From the NCBI GenBank assembly GCA_025965795.1, contig JAOPWH010000177.1, positions 1-35,247 on the forward strand: a stretch of 35,247 nucleotides of DNA, given 5' to 3'. The position numbers were made by a program, and so were the translations under genes. Position 1 is the stretch's first letter. Each line of letters opens with the position of its first letter. The notes under the pieces were generated by a model. That model was not told the DNA's origin, did no database searches, and saw only the letters and a list, made by a program, of their open reading frames with translations. This DNA is from Blastococcus sp. Its GTDB lineage: Bacteria; Actinomycetota; Actinomycetes; Mycobacteriales; Geodermatophilaceae. Below are positions 23,962-31,997 of this stretch, piece after piece.

Positions 23962-24821
23962 AGGAGGTTGCCCGACTGCTGTCGCCGGCGGGCCCGGGCG
24001 CTCACCGCGTCGGCCAGCCGCGCCGAGGGCACCGCGAGGAGGACGAACAGCAGGCCGGCGACCACGTAGGGCGTGAAGTTGAAGCTCTGTCCAACAAGGA
24101 TCTGCGCCGACCGCACCGCATCGATCGCGCCGAGGACCGAGATCAGTCCGACGTCCTTCTGCAGCGCGACGAAGTCGTTCAGCAGGGCGGGGGTCACCGT
24201 GCGCAGCGCCTGTGGAAGGACGACGATCCGCATGCTCTGCCGGTGGGTCAGCCCCAGGGAACGCGCGGCGGCGCGCTGGCTCGGGTGGACCGATTCGATG
24301 CCCGCCCGGAAGACCTCGGCCACGTACGCGGAGTAGGTCAGCACGATCGCCGCCGTCCCGAGGATGAACGGCGACGTCGGCACCCCCTGCAGGCCCAGCG
24401 CCGGGAACCCGAAGCCGACCAGGTACAGCACGATGATCAGCGGAATCCCGCGGAACAGGTCGACGTAGGCGGTCGCGACGATGCGCAGCGGGGCGAAGGC
24501 GGGCCCGCGCAGTGTCCGGACCATCGCCACCAGAAGTCCCAGCACCAGGACGAGGACGCCGCCGACCAGCAGCACCTGCAGGTTGAGCCACAGCCCGGAG
24601 AGGATCGTCGGCAACGAGCGCCAGGCGACCGAGGGGGAGAAGAACGTCGTCCGGACGCGCGGCCAGCCGGGCGCACTGGTGACGACCAGGTAGGCGACCA
24701 CGGCGAACAACAGCGTGGACAGCAGTGCCACGAGCGTCGACCGCCGGGAACGGGAGCGCCGCCAGGCCCGGCGGGAGAGCTCGAGCTCGCTGGGCGCCGG
24801 CAGTGCGACGCCCGTCGTCAT
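23958..24821 (-). CDS. Polar amino-acid ABC transporter, permease
   Basis: 287 aa from ATG 24821. A basic N-terminus precedes a first helix (about 28-48). The HisM/GlnP core follows with LWLNLQVLLVGGVLVLVLGLLVAMVRT, then the ATP-ase docking loop EVFRAGIESVHPSQRAAARSLGLTHRQSMRIVVLPQALR (the EAA motif). The start lies 5 nt after the stop of the lipoprotein gene with no own ribosome site, so translation is probably coupled. Only one permease gene is present, so the channel should be a homodimer. Confidence 0.93.
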   Translation of the reverse strand: MTTGVALPAPSELELSRRAWRRSRSRRSTLVALLSTLLFAVVAYLVVTSAPGWPRVRTTFFSPSVAWRSLPTILSGLWLNLQVLLVGGVLVLVLGLLVAMVRTLRGPAFAPLRIVATAYVDLFRGIPLIIVLYLVGFGFPALGLQGVPTSPFILGTAAIVLTYSAYVAEVFRAGIESVHPSQRAAARSLGLTHRQSMRIVVLPQALRTVTPALLNDFVALQKDVGLISVLGAIDAVRSAQILVGQSFNFTPYVVAGLLFVLLAVPSARLADAVSARARRRQQSGNLL

Positions 24822-24826
24822 CGGGA

Positions 24827-25696
24827 TCAGGAGAGGACGGGTGCGTCGGCGACGTCGGAGAGCCACTTCTGCTCGAGGTCGTCGAGGGTGCCGTCCTTGC
24901 GCAGCGCGTCGACCGCCTGGCTGACGCAGTCGGTGAGCGGGCTGTCCTTGGCCAGCAGCAGGCCGAACTGGTCGCCGCCGTTCCCGGAGTTCTTCAGCTG
25001 GCCGACGATGACGCCGTTGTCGAGCTCGGCCGCGGTGATGAAGAAGGCGGTCGGGAGGTCGACGACGATGGCGTCCACCTGACCGTTCTGCAGGGCGAGC
25101 TTCGCGTCGTCGTTGCTGTTGAACACGACCGGTCCGGCGGCCGGGGCGATGACGTCGGAAAGCACCTGCAGGCTGGTCGTGGACACCTGGGCGCCGATCT
25201 TCAGACCCTTCAGGTCGGCGACACTCGTCGCGCCGTCGGCGGGCGATCCGGCCGTGGTGATGACGGCCTGGCTGGCGGTGTAGTACGGCGAGGAGAAGTC
25301 GACGGCCTGCTTGCGCTCCTCGGTGATCGAGAACTGGTTGATGTCGAAGTCGAACGGCCGCGCGCCCGGCTGGATGGCGGCGTTGAACGGCACCCGCGTC
25401 CAGGTGACCTGGTCCTTCGAATAGCCGAGCTGGTCGGCGACGGCGTAGGCGACCGCGGATTCGAAGCCCTTGCCGTTCTCCGGTGCGTCCTCGGAGAACC
25501 ACGGCTCGTAGGCCGGCTGGTCGGTCCCGATGGTGAGCGTGTCCGGCTCGAGGGTCTTCAGAGCGGCCGGCGAGCACGCGTCCTGCCCGGCGGACGTCGA
25601 GGCGGCCGTCTGGTCGGACGAGCTCTGCGGCGCGCAGGCCGCGACCGCGAGGACCCCCGTGGTCAGGACGGCGACGGAAAGCGAGCGACGACGCAT
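24827..25696 (-). CDS. Amino-acid ABC transporter substrate-binding lipoprotein (family 3)
   Basis: 289 aa from ATG 25696, with AGGAG 8 nt upstream. Signal peptide with lipobox LAVAAC (C21), so it is a lipoprotein at the outer face of the membrane. After a Ser/Thr-rich linker comes the family-3 fold: LTIGTDQPAYEPWF, GFESAVAYAVADQLG, FDFDINQFSITEERKQAVDFSSPYY, LKGLKIGAQVSTTS and a late LLLAKDSPL. The ligand is probably a polar amino acid; the pocket cannot be resolved by eye. The 84 nt upstream probably hold the operon promoter, but no hexamers stand out. Confidence 0.94.
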   Translation of the reverse strand: MRRRSLSVAVLTTGVLAVAACAPQSSSDQTAASTSAGQDACSPAALKTLEPDTLTIGTDQPAYEPWFSEDAPENGKGFESAVAYAVADQLGYSKDQVTWTRVPFNAAIQPGARPFDFDINQFSITEERKQAVDFSSPYYTASQAVITTAGSPADGATSVADLKGLKIGAQVSTTSLQVLSDVIAPAAGPVVFNSNDDAKLALQNGQVDAIVVDLPTAFFITAAELDNGVIVGQLKNSGNGGDQFGLLLAKDSPLTDCVSQAVDALRKDGTLDDLEQKWLSDVADAPVLS

Positions 25697-25780
25697 CGCG
25701 GAACTCCTGGGATTGGTTGAAGACCGAACGACATCGCGAATCCTAGAGGCCGACCAGGACGGTGCCCGGGCGGGCGTGGC

Positions 25781-26533
25781 TCAGGCCCGGGCGAACAGGT
25801 AGATCGAGACGGCGACGCCGAAGCCCACGATCAGGTACCGCAGCGGCCGCGCGGGGATCCGGGTGGCGATGCGGGCGCCGAGGAAGCCGCCGACCAGGCT
25901 GGCCGGAGCGGCCACGGCGACCACGAGCCAGTCCACCGGGCCGAACAGTCCGAAGATCACCACGGTGACCGTGGCGGTGACCGCGGACAGGGCCGACTTG
26001 AGCGCGTTGGCCAGCTTGAGCCGGTGCAGGGCGATGCCCAGCACGCCGACGAGGATCACGCCCAGCGCCCCGCCGAAGTAGCCGCCGTAGACGGTGGCGA
26101 GAAAGAGCGCCACGTAGACCCAGCGCGGATCCCGGCGGGCCGCGCCGTCGTCCTGTGTCAGCCGCCTGGTCAGCAGCGGCTGGACGGCGAGCAGCAGGCT
26201 GGCGAGCAGGACCAGCACCGGGACGACGAGGTCGAAGGCCTCCGACGGTGTGGTCAGCAGGAGCACGCTCCCGACGATCCCGCCGAGGCCGGCCACGATC
26301 CCGAACCGGATGAGCCGGCCGCGCTGTCCGGCGTACTCCGCGCGGAAACCGGCGATCCCGCCCAGGTAGCCGGGCCACTGGGAGACGGAGTTGGTCACGT
26401 TCGCCGCGACCGTGCCCATGCCCAGCGCGACGAGGGTGGGAAAGAGGATCAGCGACCCACCGCCGGCGATCGAGTTGATCCCCCCGGCGAGGAAGGCCAC
26501 GGCCGCGGCCAGCAGGAGGTCGAGAGCGGACAC
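25781..26533 (-). CDS. TSUP-family permease (TauE/SafE type)
   Basis: 250 aa from GTG 26533; the frame extends to 26602 but the extra residues are not membrane-like. Seven to eight helices. The family's paired motifs are present: FLAGGINSIAGGGSLILFPTLVALGMGTVAANVTNSVSQWPGYLGG in the first half and YGGYFGGALGVILVGVLGIAL plus NALKSALSAVTATV in the second. TSUP proteins export sulfite, sulfoacetate and other small organosulfur or carboxylate anions; the substrate is unknown here. It is divergent from the MFS gene and 84 nt upstream (in its reading direction, before) the ABC lipoprotein gene. Confidence 0.9.
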   Translation of the reverse strand: MSALDLLLAAAVAFLAGGINSIAGGGSLILFPTLVALGMGTVAANVTNSVSQWPGYLGGIAGFRAEYAGQRGRLIRFGIVAGLGGIVGSVLLLTTPSEAFDLVVPVLVLLASLLLAVQPLLTRRLTQDDGAARRDPRWVYVALFLATVYGGYFGGALGVILVGVLGIALHRLKLANALKSALSAVTATVTVVIFGLFGPVDWLVVAVAAPASLVGGFLGARIATRIPARPLRYLIVGFGVAVSIYLFARA

Positions 26534-26655
26534 GACCCGCGAGCCTACGGCCGGCGCCGGGCGCGCGCCGGTGCCGTGCCGGATCGCCCGCGGACATGAC
26601 ACACGTCTCGTTCGCAGTTCGGTTGCGCCCTACACGTATTGGGCATGGGCGACCG

Positions 26656-28179
26656 GTGCGCAAATGGCTTCCGCTGGTCGCGATCTGCACCGGCACCTTC
26701 ATGCTCCTGATCGACGTCACCATCGTGAATGTCGCGCTGCCCGACATGGCCACCGATCTGCAGACGTCGTTCAGCCAGCTCCAGTGGGTCGTCGACGTGT
26801 ACGCGCTGGCCCTCGCCGCGCTGGTGCTGGGGGCCGGCTCGCTGGCCGACCTCTACGGGCGCCGGCGGCTGTACCTGGTGGGGCTGGTCGTCTTCGCGGT
26901 GGCCTCGCTCGCCTCCGGCCTGGCGCCGGATGCCGGCGCGCTCATCGCGGCCCGGGGCGTGCAGGGGATCGGCGGGGCAATCATGTTCGCCACCACGATC
27001 GCGCTGATCAACACCAGCTACGACGGTCGCGACCGGGGGACGGCGTTCGGCATCTGGGGTGCCGTGGTGGGCGCCTCTGCCGCGCTCGGCCCGATCCTCG
27101 GCGGTGCGCTGACCGAGCTGTCGTGGCGCTGGATCTTCTTCGTCAACCTGCCGGTCTGCGTCCTCGCGGTCGTGCTGACCCTGACCGCAGTCACGGAGGT
27201 GCGGCAGTCGAACGCCCCACGACCGGACGTCTTCGGGATCGCGCTGTTCAGTCTCGGTGCCGGCGCGGTGGTCTTCGGTCTGGTGCGAGCGGCGTCCGAC
27301 GGCTGGAGCCGGGTGGAGGCGTGGGGGCCGATCGTCGGCGGGCTCGTCGTGCTGGCCGTCTGGGTGGGGGTCGAGCTGCGCAGCCGCGCGCCGATGCTCG
27401 ATCTCCGGCTGTTCCGCTCGCGGTCGTTCACCGGGATCATGCTGAGCGCGCTGGTGCTCAACGGTTCGGCGTTCGCCGCGCTGGTCTACATCTCCCTGTG
27501 GCTGCAGTCGATCGGCGGACTGTCGCCGCTGCAGGCCGGCTGCGTCTTCATCCCGCTGTCGGCGCTGAGCTTCGGCGTCGCGGCGGTGTCCGGCCGGTTC
27601 CTGCAGACCCGCCCGCCGCGCCTCGTGCTGGCCGGCGGACTTCTGCTGATCGGTGCCGGCGGGCTGCTCATGGCGCTGGTCGACGAGAACTCGACCTGGC
27701 GGGTGCTGATCGCGGGTCTCGCCGTCCTCGGTGCCGGGGTGGGCCTGGCCAACCCGACGCTCGCCTCCGCAGCGCTGGCCGCGGTGCCACGCGAGCGCAG
27801 CGGGATGGCGTCGGGCGCGGTCAACACGGCCCGGCAGCTGGGCTTCGCCGTGGGGGTCGCGGTGCTGGGCACCGTCTTCACGACCGGTGCCGCGTCGCTC
27901 CTGCGCGATGCCGGCACCTCGGACCCCTCAGCGCTGGCCTCCGGGCTCTCGGCCGGCCAGGCTCCCGCGCTGATCGGCCGCGTCGATCCGGCCATGCGTT
28001 CCGGGTTCGCCGACCTGCTCGGTACGGCCTACGCCGACGGGCTCCGCGACGTCTTCCTCGCGTGCGGGGCAGCCGGGATCGCCGGTGCGCTGCTGGTGCT
28101 CTGGCTGGTCCGTTCCGCCCCGCCTGAGGCTTCCCCCGAGTCGCGGCCCCAGCGTGAGGCCGCGACCGCCGGGCGCTGA
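26656..28179 (+). CDS. MFS drug exporter, DHA2 (EmrB/QacA) family, 14 TMS
   Basis: About 507 aa from GTG 26656 (MRKWLPLVAICTGTFMLLIDVTIVNVALP, the usual DHA2 N-terminus); an ATG at 26596 would add 20 non-conserved residues. Motif A is GSLADLYGRRRLY, and LQWVVDVYALALAALVL and WRWIFFVNLPVCVLAVVL are diagnostic of the 14-helix antiporter group. Residues about 385-440 contain the GSGVGLANPTLASAAL-like LGAGVGLANPTLASAAL and GMASGAVNTARQLGFAVGVAVLG segments. Substrates are typically cationic drugs or antibiotics exported against H+. No regulator gene is adjacent; the divergent neighbour is a TSUP permease. Confidence 0.93.
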   Translation: MRKWLPLVAICTGTFMLLIDVTIVNVALPDMATDLQTSFSQLQWVVDVYALALAALVLGAGSLADLYGRRRLYLVGLVVFAVASLASGLAPDAGALIAARGVQGIGGAIMFATTIALINTSYDGRDRGTAFGIWGAVVGASAALGPILGGALTELSWRWIFFVNLPVCVLAVVLTLTAVTEVRQSNAPRPDVFGIALFSLGAGAVVFGLVRAASDGWSRVEAWGPIVGGLVVLAVWVGVELRSRAPMLDLRLFRSRSFTGIMLSALVLNGSAFAALVYISLWLQSIGGLSPLQAGCVFIPLSALSFGVAAVSGRFLQTRPPRLVLAGGLLLIGAGGLLMALVDENSTWRVLIAGLAVLGAGVGLANPTLASAALAAVPRERSGMASGAVNTARQLGFAVGVAVLGTVFTTGAASLLRDAGTSDPSALASGLSAGQAPALIGRVDPAMRSGFADLLGTAYADGLRDVFLACGAAGIAGALLVLWLVRSAPPEASPESRPQREAATAGR

Positions 28180-28180
28180 T

Positions 28181-28208
28181 CCACCGGCGCACGATCCTGC
28201 GCCGGTGG
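28181..28208 (+). terminator. 11-bp stem hairpin after the MFS gene
   Basis: CCACCGGCGCA (28181-28191) pairs perfectly with TGCGCCGGTGG (28198-28208); loop CGATCC. It begins 2 nt after the stop and separates the MFS gene from the deacetylase gene. Confidence 0.75.
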
Positions 28209-28235
28209 CAGCTGCTGGGCGGCAGACTGCCCGGC

Positions 28236-28952
28236 ATGCCCACTCCCATGCCCGACGACTGGCAGCGCGCCCTCGTCATCGCCGCCCATCCCGACGACAT
28301 CGAGTACGGCCTCGCTGCCGCCGTCGGCGTGTGGACGTCGGCCGGCAAGGAGGTCCACTACCTGCTGGCCACCCGCGGCGAGGCGGGGATGGAAGGGGTG
28401 CCGCCGGAGACGGCCGGACCGCTGCGCGAGGACGAGGAACGGCGGTCGGCGGCGGTCGTCGGCGTGACCGAGGTGGAGTTCCTCGACCACCGGGACGGCA
28501 CGCTGGTGCAGGGTCCGGAGCTGCGCCGCGACATCGCGGCGGCGATCCGGCGTCATCGTCCGGAGCTGGTGGTCACCGGCTACTTCGGGGCGACGTGGAG
28601 CCCGCCGGGCGTCTCGCCCGGGTACGTGAACTCCGCCGACCACCGGGCGCTGGGCCAGTGCGTACTGGACGCCGTCGCCGACGCATCGAACGAGTGGATC
28701 TTCCCCGACCTGACCGAGCCGCGGTGGTCGGGTGTGCAGTACATCGCGGTGAGCGAGATGCTCGACCCGCCGCACGAGGTCGACGTGAGCGACCAGGTCG
28801 AGCGGGCCGTCGCCTCCTTGAGCGAGCACCGCCGGTACCTCGAGCTGCTGTCCGACACCTCGGTCGAGGAGCAGGCACGGCAGATCGTCGACATGTCGAC
28901 GGCGACCGAGGACGGACGTCGCCGGGTCGGCTTCCGCCTCTACTGGGGCTGA
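28236..28952 (+). CDS. PIG-L family deacetylase (LmbE-like)
   Basis: 238 aa. The metal-binding motif AAHPDDIEYG lies near residue 16, with SADHRALGQ near 131 supplying the third histidine. The family (MshB, Mca, LmbE relatives) uses Zn to deacetylate N-acetylglucosaminyl compounds, including in mycothiol metabolism. The GEAGMEGVPPETAGPLREDEERRSAAVVGV stretch resembles the mycothiol-conjugate amidase-like branch, but the assignment to Mca, MshB or a paralogue cannot be made by eye. ATG 28236 is used; a second ATG four codons on is possible, and neither has a strong ribosome site. It stands alone between the MFS hairpin and rnpB. Confidence 0.88.
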   Translation: MPTPMPDDWQRALVIAAHPDDIEYGLAAAVGVWTSAGKEVHYLLATRGEAGMEGVPPETAGPLREDEERRSAAVVGVTEVEFLDHRDGTLVQGPELRRDIAAAIRRHRPELVVTGYFGATWSPPGVSPGYVNSADHRALGQCVLDAVADASNEWIFPDLTEPRWSGVQYIAVSEMLDPPHEVDVSDQVERAVASLSEHRRYLELLSDTSVEEQARQIVDMSTATEDGRRRVGFRLYWG

Positions 28953-29071
28953 CCCGGCCGCCGGTCGCCGTCCTCGCGGTGTGGTCTCCGTGCACGCCGT
29001 GTGCAGCGAGGTCGGCGACTGCGCGGGAAGTCCGGTGGTCGTGGTGCGCCCGGCCCGTAGAGTGCGCGGTA

Positions 29072-29496
29072 CGACGGACGAGTCGGCTGGGCGGTCGCGT
29101 CGGCGGGGGAGACCCCGTCGCCGAGGAACGTCCGGGCTCCACAGGGCAGGGTGGTCGTTAACAGCGACCCGGGGTGACCCGCGGGACAGTGCCACAGAGA
29201 ACAGACCGCCAGGGCCGCGTCTTCGGGCGTGGTGCTGGTAAGGGTGAAACGGCGGTGTAAGAGACCACCGCACACCGGGTGACCGGTGTGGCTCGGTAAA
29301 CCCCACCCGGAGCAAGGTCAAGAGGGGACGGCGGTTCGCCGCCGTCCTGCGCAGGCGTTCGAGGGCTGCCCGCCCGAGCCTGCGGGTAGACCGCTCGAGC
29401 CTGCCGGCAACGGCAGGCCTAGATGGATGGCCGCTCACCGGGATGCCGCAAGGCGCCCGGGGACAGAACCCGGCGTACAGGCCGACTCGTCCGTCG
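29072..29496 (+). ncRNA. rnpB: RNase P RNA (bacterial type A)
   Basis: The P1 helix is a perfect 15-bp pairing of 29073-29087 with 29481-29495 (GACGGACGAGTCGGC with its complement). The conserved P4 5' region GAGGAACGTCCGGGCTCC lies at 29123-29140, followed by ACAGGGCAG and the GGGTGACCC and CCACAGAGAACAGACCGCC blocks. Near the 3' end ACAGAACCCGGCGTACAGGCC is the P4 3' strand and CR V. The RNA is about 425 nt and is the catalytic part of the enzyme that matures tRNA 5' ends. TAGAGT at 29058-29063 is a plausible -10 about 9 nt before the 5' end. Confidence 0.96.
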
Positions 29497-29504
29497 CCTG
29501 CCTG

Positions 29505-29525
29505 TGACCTGCGGTTTCCTGGTCA
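29505..29525 (+). terminator. Weak hairpin after rnpB
   Basis: TGACC (29505-29509) pairs with GGTCA (29521-29525) around an 11-nt loop, followed by GTCTTTCAG. It is a marginal rho-independent terminator for rnpB and lies before the convergent PaaX-family gene end. Confidence 0.3.
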
Positions 29526-29567
29526 GGAGCGTCTTTCAGTCCTCAATAGGCCTGGGGTCGGAGACGG

Positions 29568-30479
29568 TCAGGTCTCGTCGAGAGCCTCGGCCGAGGTGTG
29601 GTGACGGGCCAGCAGTGCGGCGGCAGGGTCGTCGACAGCGACGAGCTCCCGGAAGCGGCGGGTGGCCTGGGGGCCCAGAGAGTCGTAGACGTCGGTGAAC
29701 AGTGCCCGGGCCCGAGTGGCCGGCCAGTCCGCGGGGAGCAGGTCGGTGGGCAGTTCGGGATCGAGGTTGGGAAAGGTGCGCCAGACGTCGATGAGTGTCG
29801 TCCGCAGGACGAGTGCCTCGGCGTCGGTGACCGCCCCCGCGTGCACCCGGGCGGCGACGTCCTGGAAGTCACTGAGGAAGGCGGTGTAGCGGGCGGCGAC
29901 GTCCTGCAGATCCCAGGCGCCGGCCGGGTCGCCCCCGGGTGGCCCGGAGGCCGTTCCGACGAGGACGGTCGCGGTCGTCAGGGACAGCTCGGCGAGCAGG
30001 GTGGAGGCCGCGGCGCTGTGGTCACCTGGAGCTGCCCACACGCCGTCGAACAGTGCGGTGAAGCCCAGCCAGCGCAGGCGGGTCCGCAGGGTGGACCGCA
30101 GGGGCCTGTTCTCCTCGGGGACGGAGAAGGCCAGCATGGTCCACCGGCCGTCCCAGGGTTGCGGGTTGCTGCCGAACCGGAAGATGCGGTGCGTCCCCTC
30201 GACGAGGGTCGCGTGGCCGGTCTCGCTCAGGCCGTACGCGGTCCTCCGACCCTGTCGCGTCGCGACGAGGAGCTCCTTGCGCGCCAAGCGGCTGATCGCA
30301 GCCCGGGCGTTTCCTTCCGCGACCCCGAACTCGGCCAGTAGGCGGACGAGTGCGGTCGAGGGCAACACCTCTGTCCGGTAGTACCAGAAGTCGCCCAGCA
30401 GGGTCAGCAGGAGGTGCTGTGGCCGCGCTCCGACGGCGGTCCCGGCTCCGGTGCTCGACTTCTCCGCCACCTCGGTCAC
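29568..30479 (-). CDS. PaaX-family transcriptional repressor
   Basis: 303 aa from GTG 30479. The N-terminal winged helix (about 18-85) has the PaaX pattern: LLLTLLGDFWYYRTEVLPSTALVRLLAEFGVAEGNARAAISRLARKELL, then GRRTAYGLSETG. The PaaX central/C-terminal domain follows (WTMLAFSVPEENRPLRSTLRTRLRWLGFTALFDGVWAAP, then a C-terminal helical region LPTDLLPADWPATRARALF). PaaX represses phenylacetate genes and is released by phenylacetyl-CoA; family members generally sense aryl- or acyl-CoA thioesters. The gene is divergent from the demethylase-ligase-thioesterase operon and is its likely regulator. A TACCAT hexamer ends 7 nt before the GTG and no ribosome site is present, so the mRNA is probably leaderless. 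Not part of a phenylacetate (paaABCDE) cluster. Confidence 0.92.
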   Translation of the reverse strand: MTEVAEKSSTGAGTAVGARPQHLLLTLLGDFWYYRTEVLPSTALVRLLAEFGVAEGNARAAISRLARKELLVATRQGRRTAYGLSETGHATLVEGTHRIFRFGSNPQPWDGRWTMLAFSVPEENRPLRSTLRTRLRWLGFTALFDGVWAAPGDHSAAASTLLAELSLTTATVLVGTASGPPGGDPAGAWDLQDVAARYTAFLSDFQDVAARVHAGAVTDAEALVLRTTLIDVWRTFPNLDPELPTDLLPADWPATRARALFTDVYDSLGPQATRRFRELVAVDDPAAALLARHHTSAEALDET

Positions 30480-30522
30480 GCCGTGAATGGTAGGTCGTGC
30501 ACCATGCTGCCCATATCGGACA

Positions 30523-30558
30523 GCTCACTTGACGCTCGTCGGAGTGAGCGTCTAGCTT
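30523..30558 (+). promoter_or_regulatory. Promoter of the demethylase operon with overlapping inverted-repeat operator
   Basis: TTGACG (30529-30534), an 18-bp spacer and TAGCTT (30553-30558) form a good promoter 48 nt before the first gene. Two inverted repeats share the right arm: GACGCTC (30531-30537) with GAGCGTC (30546-30552), and GCTCACT (30523-30529) with AGTGAGC (30543-30549). They cover the -35 and spacer, the right place for a repressor. PaaX is the obvious candidate because it is divergently encoded 44 nt away. Binding is inference. Confidence 0.6.
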
Positions 30559-30605
30559 TGACTCGTCTCTTCGTGGGACGCCGATGATGCGACGGAAGAG
30601 GAGCC

Positions 30606-31997
30606 ATGGACGACCTGCGCGAGCAGTACCAGCGGGCCAACCAGTACCGCGAGCTGGCGTTCCTCGAGCGCCCCTACATCGGCTCGCCAGGTGCGCCTGC
30701 CCAGGACGAGACCAACATCAGCAAGACCTGGATGCACCTCAACGGCGGTTTCCTGATGGGCTACGAGTACACGCGTTGGTGGCAGGAGTCCCTCGCCCTG
30801 CGGAACGCCGCGGTCCTGGGCGACTGGAGCTGGCTGAACAAGGTCCGGATCACCGGTCCCAACGCCGAGAGGTTCCTCGACCGCATCTCGGTCAAGAGCG
30901 TCGTCCGCCAGGAGGTCGGGCAGACGCTGTTCACCCCGATGCTCAGCGAGCACGGCCGGATCGCCATCGAGGGACTGACCCTCAAGCTCGCGCACGACGA
31001 CTACCTGTTCACCCAGTCCGGCGCACAGTTCTGGCTGCCGCTGCAGGCCAAGCTCCTGGACATCGACGTGACGCTGGAGGACCAGACCCCGGACTGGACG
31101 TGTTTCGCCCTGCAGGGGCCGGCGTCCCTCCAGGTGCTCGAGGCCGTCACCGGCGAGTCCTTCGCCGATCTGCGGTTCTCCCGTTGGCGGCGGCTGGAAC
31201 TGTTCGGCACCGAGGTCATCGTGCAGCGGCAGGGAGTGACCGGCGAGGTCGGTTACGAGTTCTTCATGCGCACCGACACCGGTCGGGCGCACGAGTTGTG
31301 GCGCCGCATCCGCGAGGTGGGTGGCGAGTTCGGGCTGCGTGAGCTGGGGTTCAAGGCGCAACTGATCGGCCACACGGAGAGCAACATGCCGACGATCATC
31401 CGCGACTTCCTCCCCGACCGGTTCGCCGCCGAGAAGCTGCCCCGCTTCGCCCGGTTGTGGGTCACCGAGGAGGAACTGGCCGCCGTCGACTACGACCTGA
31501 CCGAGCAGCTGGTCACTCCGGCCGAGGTGGGCTGGGGTTACACCGTCGACCTCGACCACCAGTTCGTCGGGCGAGACGCACTGCGCGCCGAGGCCGATGC
31601 CGGCGGACCCCGCCGGCTCTGGCGGGGGCTGCTCTGGAATGCCGACGACATCGGCGAGCTGTTCGCCGCCCAGTTCCGCGACGCCCCCGCTCCTCCGCCG
31701 CCGGACCTCCCCTGGGGACAGTTCCGCATGCAGTACCTGCGCGTGCGTCGGGACGACGAGCAGGTGGGCTGGGCCTCGGCGGCCACCTACAGCCCCAACC
31801 TGCGTCGGATGATCAGCAACGCCCGGGTCGACGGGGAGCTGCCGATCGGCACCGCGGTCACAGTCGACTGGGGCTTCCCCGGCTACCCGACCTGGCGACT
31901 TCGGGCAACGGTGGTGGAACAGCCGTTCATCGCCCAGCGCCGACGGGACGACCTGACCGCTGCGGCCGCCGGCCGGGCGACCACGGCGGGGGCGTGA
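30606..31997 (+). CDS. LigM/DesA-like GcvT-fold protein, putative tetrahydrofolate-dependent O-demethylase
   Basis: 463 aa, the length of LigM (about 470) rather than glycine-cleavage GcvT (about 365). Features in order: MDDLREQYQRANQYRELAFLERPYIG, ISKTWMHLNGGFLMGYEYTRWWQESLALRNAAVLGDWSWLNKVRITGPNAERFLDRI (GCV_T domain start), TCFALQGPASLQVLEAVTG, QGVTGEVGYEFFM, and a C-terminal GCV_T_C domain with TPAEVGWGYTVDLDHQFVGRDAL, LWNADDIGELFAAQF, YSPNLRRMISNARVDGELPIGTAVTVDWG. That C-terminal string parallels LigM closely. LigM and DesA move the methyl of vanillate or syringate to tetrahydrofolate; DmdA does this with DMSP. The substrate here is unknown. AAGAGGAG precedes the ATG. The stop overlaps the ligase GTG. 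Confidence 0.85.
   Translation: MDDLREQYQRANQYRELAFLERPYIGSPGAPAQDETNISKTWMHLNGGFLMGYEYTRWWQESLALRNAAVLGDWSWLNKVRITGPNAERFLDRISVKSVVRQEVGQTLFTPMLSEHGRIAIEGLTLKLAHDDYLFTQSGAQFWLPLQAKLLDIDVTLEDQTPDWTCFALQGPASLQVLEAVTGESFADLRFSRWRRLELFGTEVIVQRQGVTGEVGYEFFMRTDTGRAHELWRRIREVGGEFGLRELGFKAQLIGHTESNMPTIIRDFLPDRFAAEKLPRFARLWVTEEELAAVDYDLTEQLVTPAEVGWGYTVDLDHQFVGRDALRAEADAGGPRRLWRGLLWNADDIGELFAAQFRDAPAPPPPDLPWGQFRMQYLRVRRDDEQVGWASAATYSPNLRRMISNARVDGELPIGTAVTVDWGFPGYPTWRLRATVVEQPFIAQRRRDDLTAAAAGRATTAGA

Noticed and set aside
29072-29496. Several open frames through rnpB
   Set aside because: The sequence is RNase P RNA; the frames are incidental.
30606-31997. Reading the GcvT-fold gene as glycine-cleavage T protein
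   Set aside because: About 100 residues too long, C-terminal domain follows LigM/DesA, and no gcvH or gcvP is nearby.
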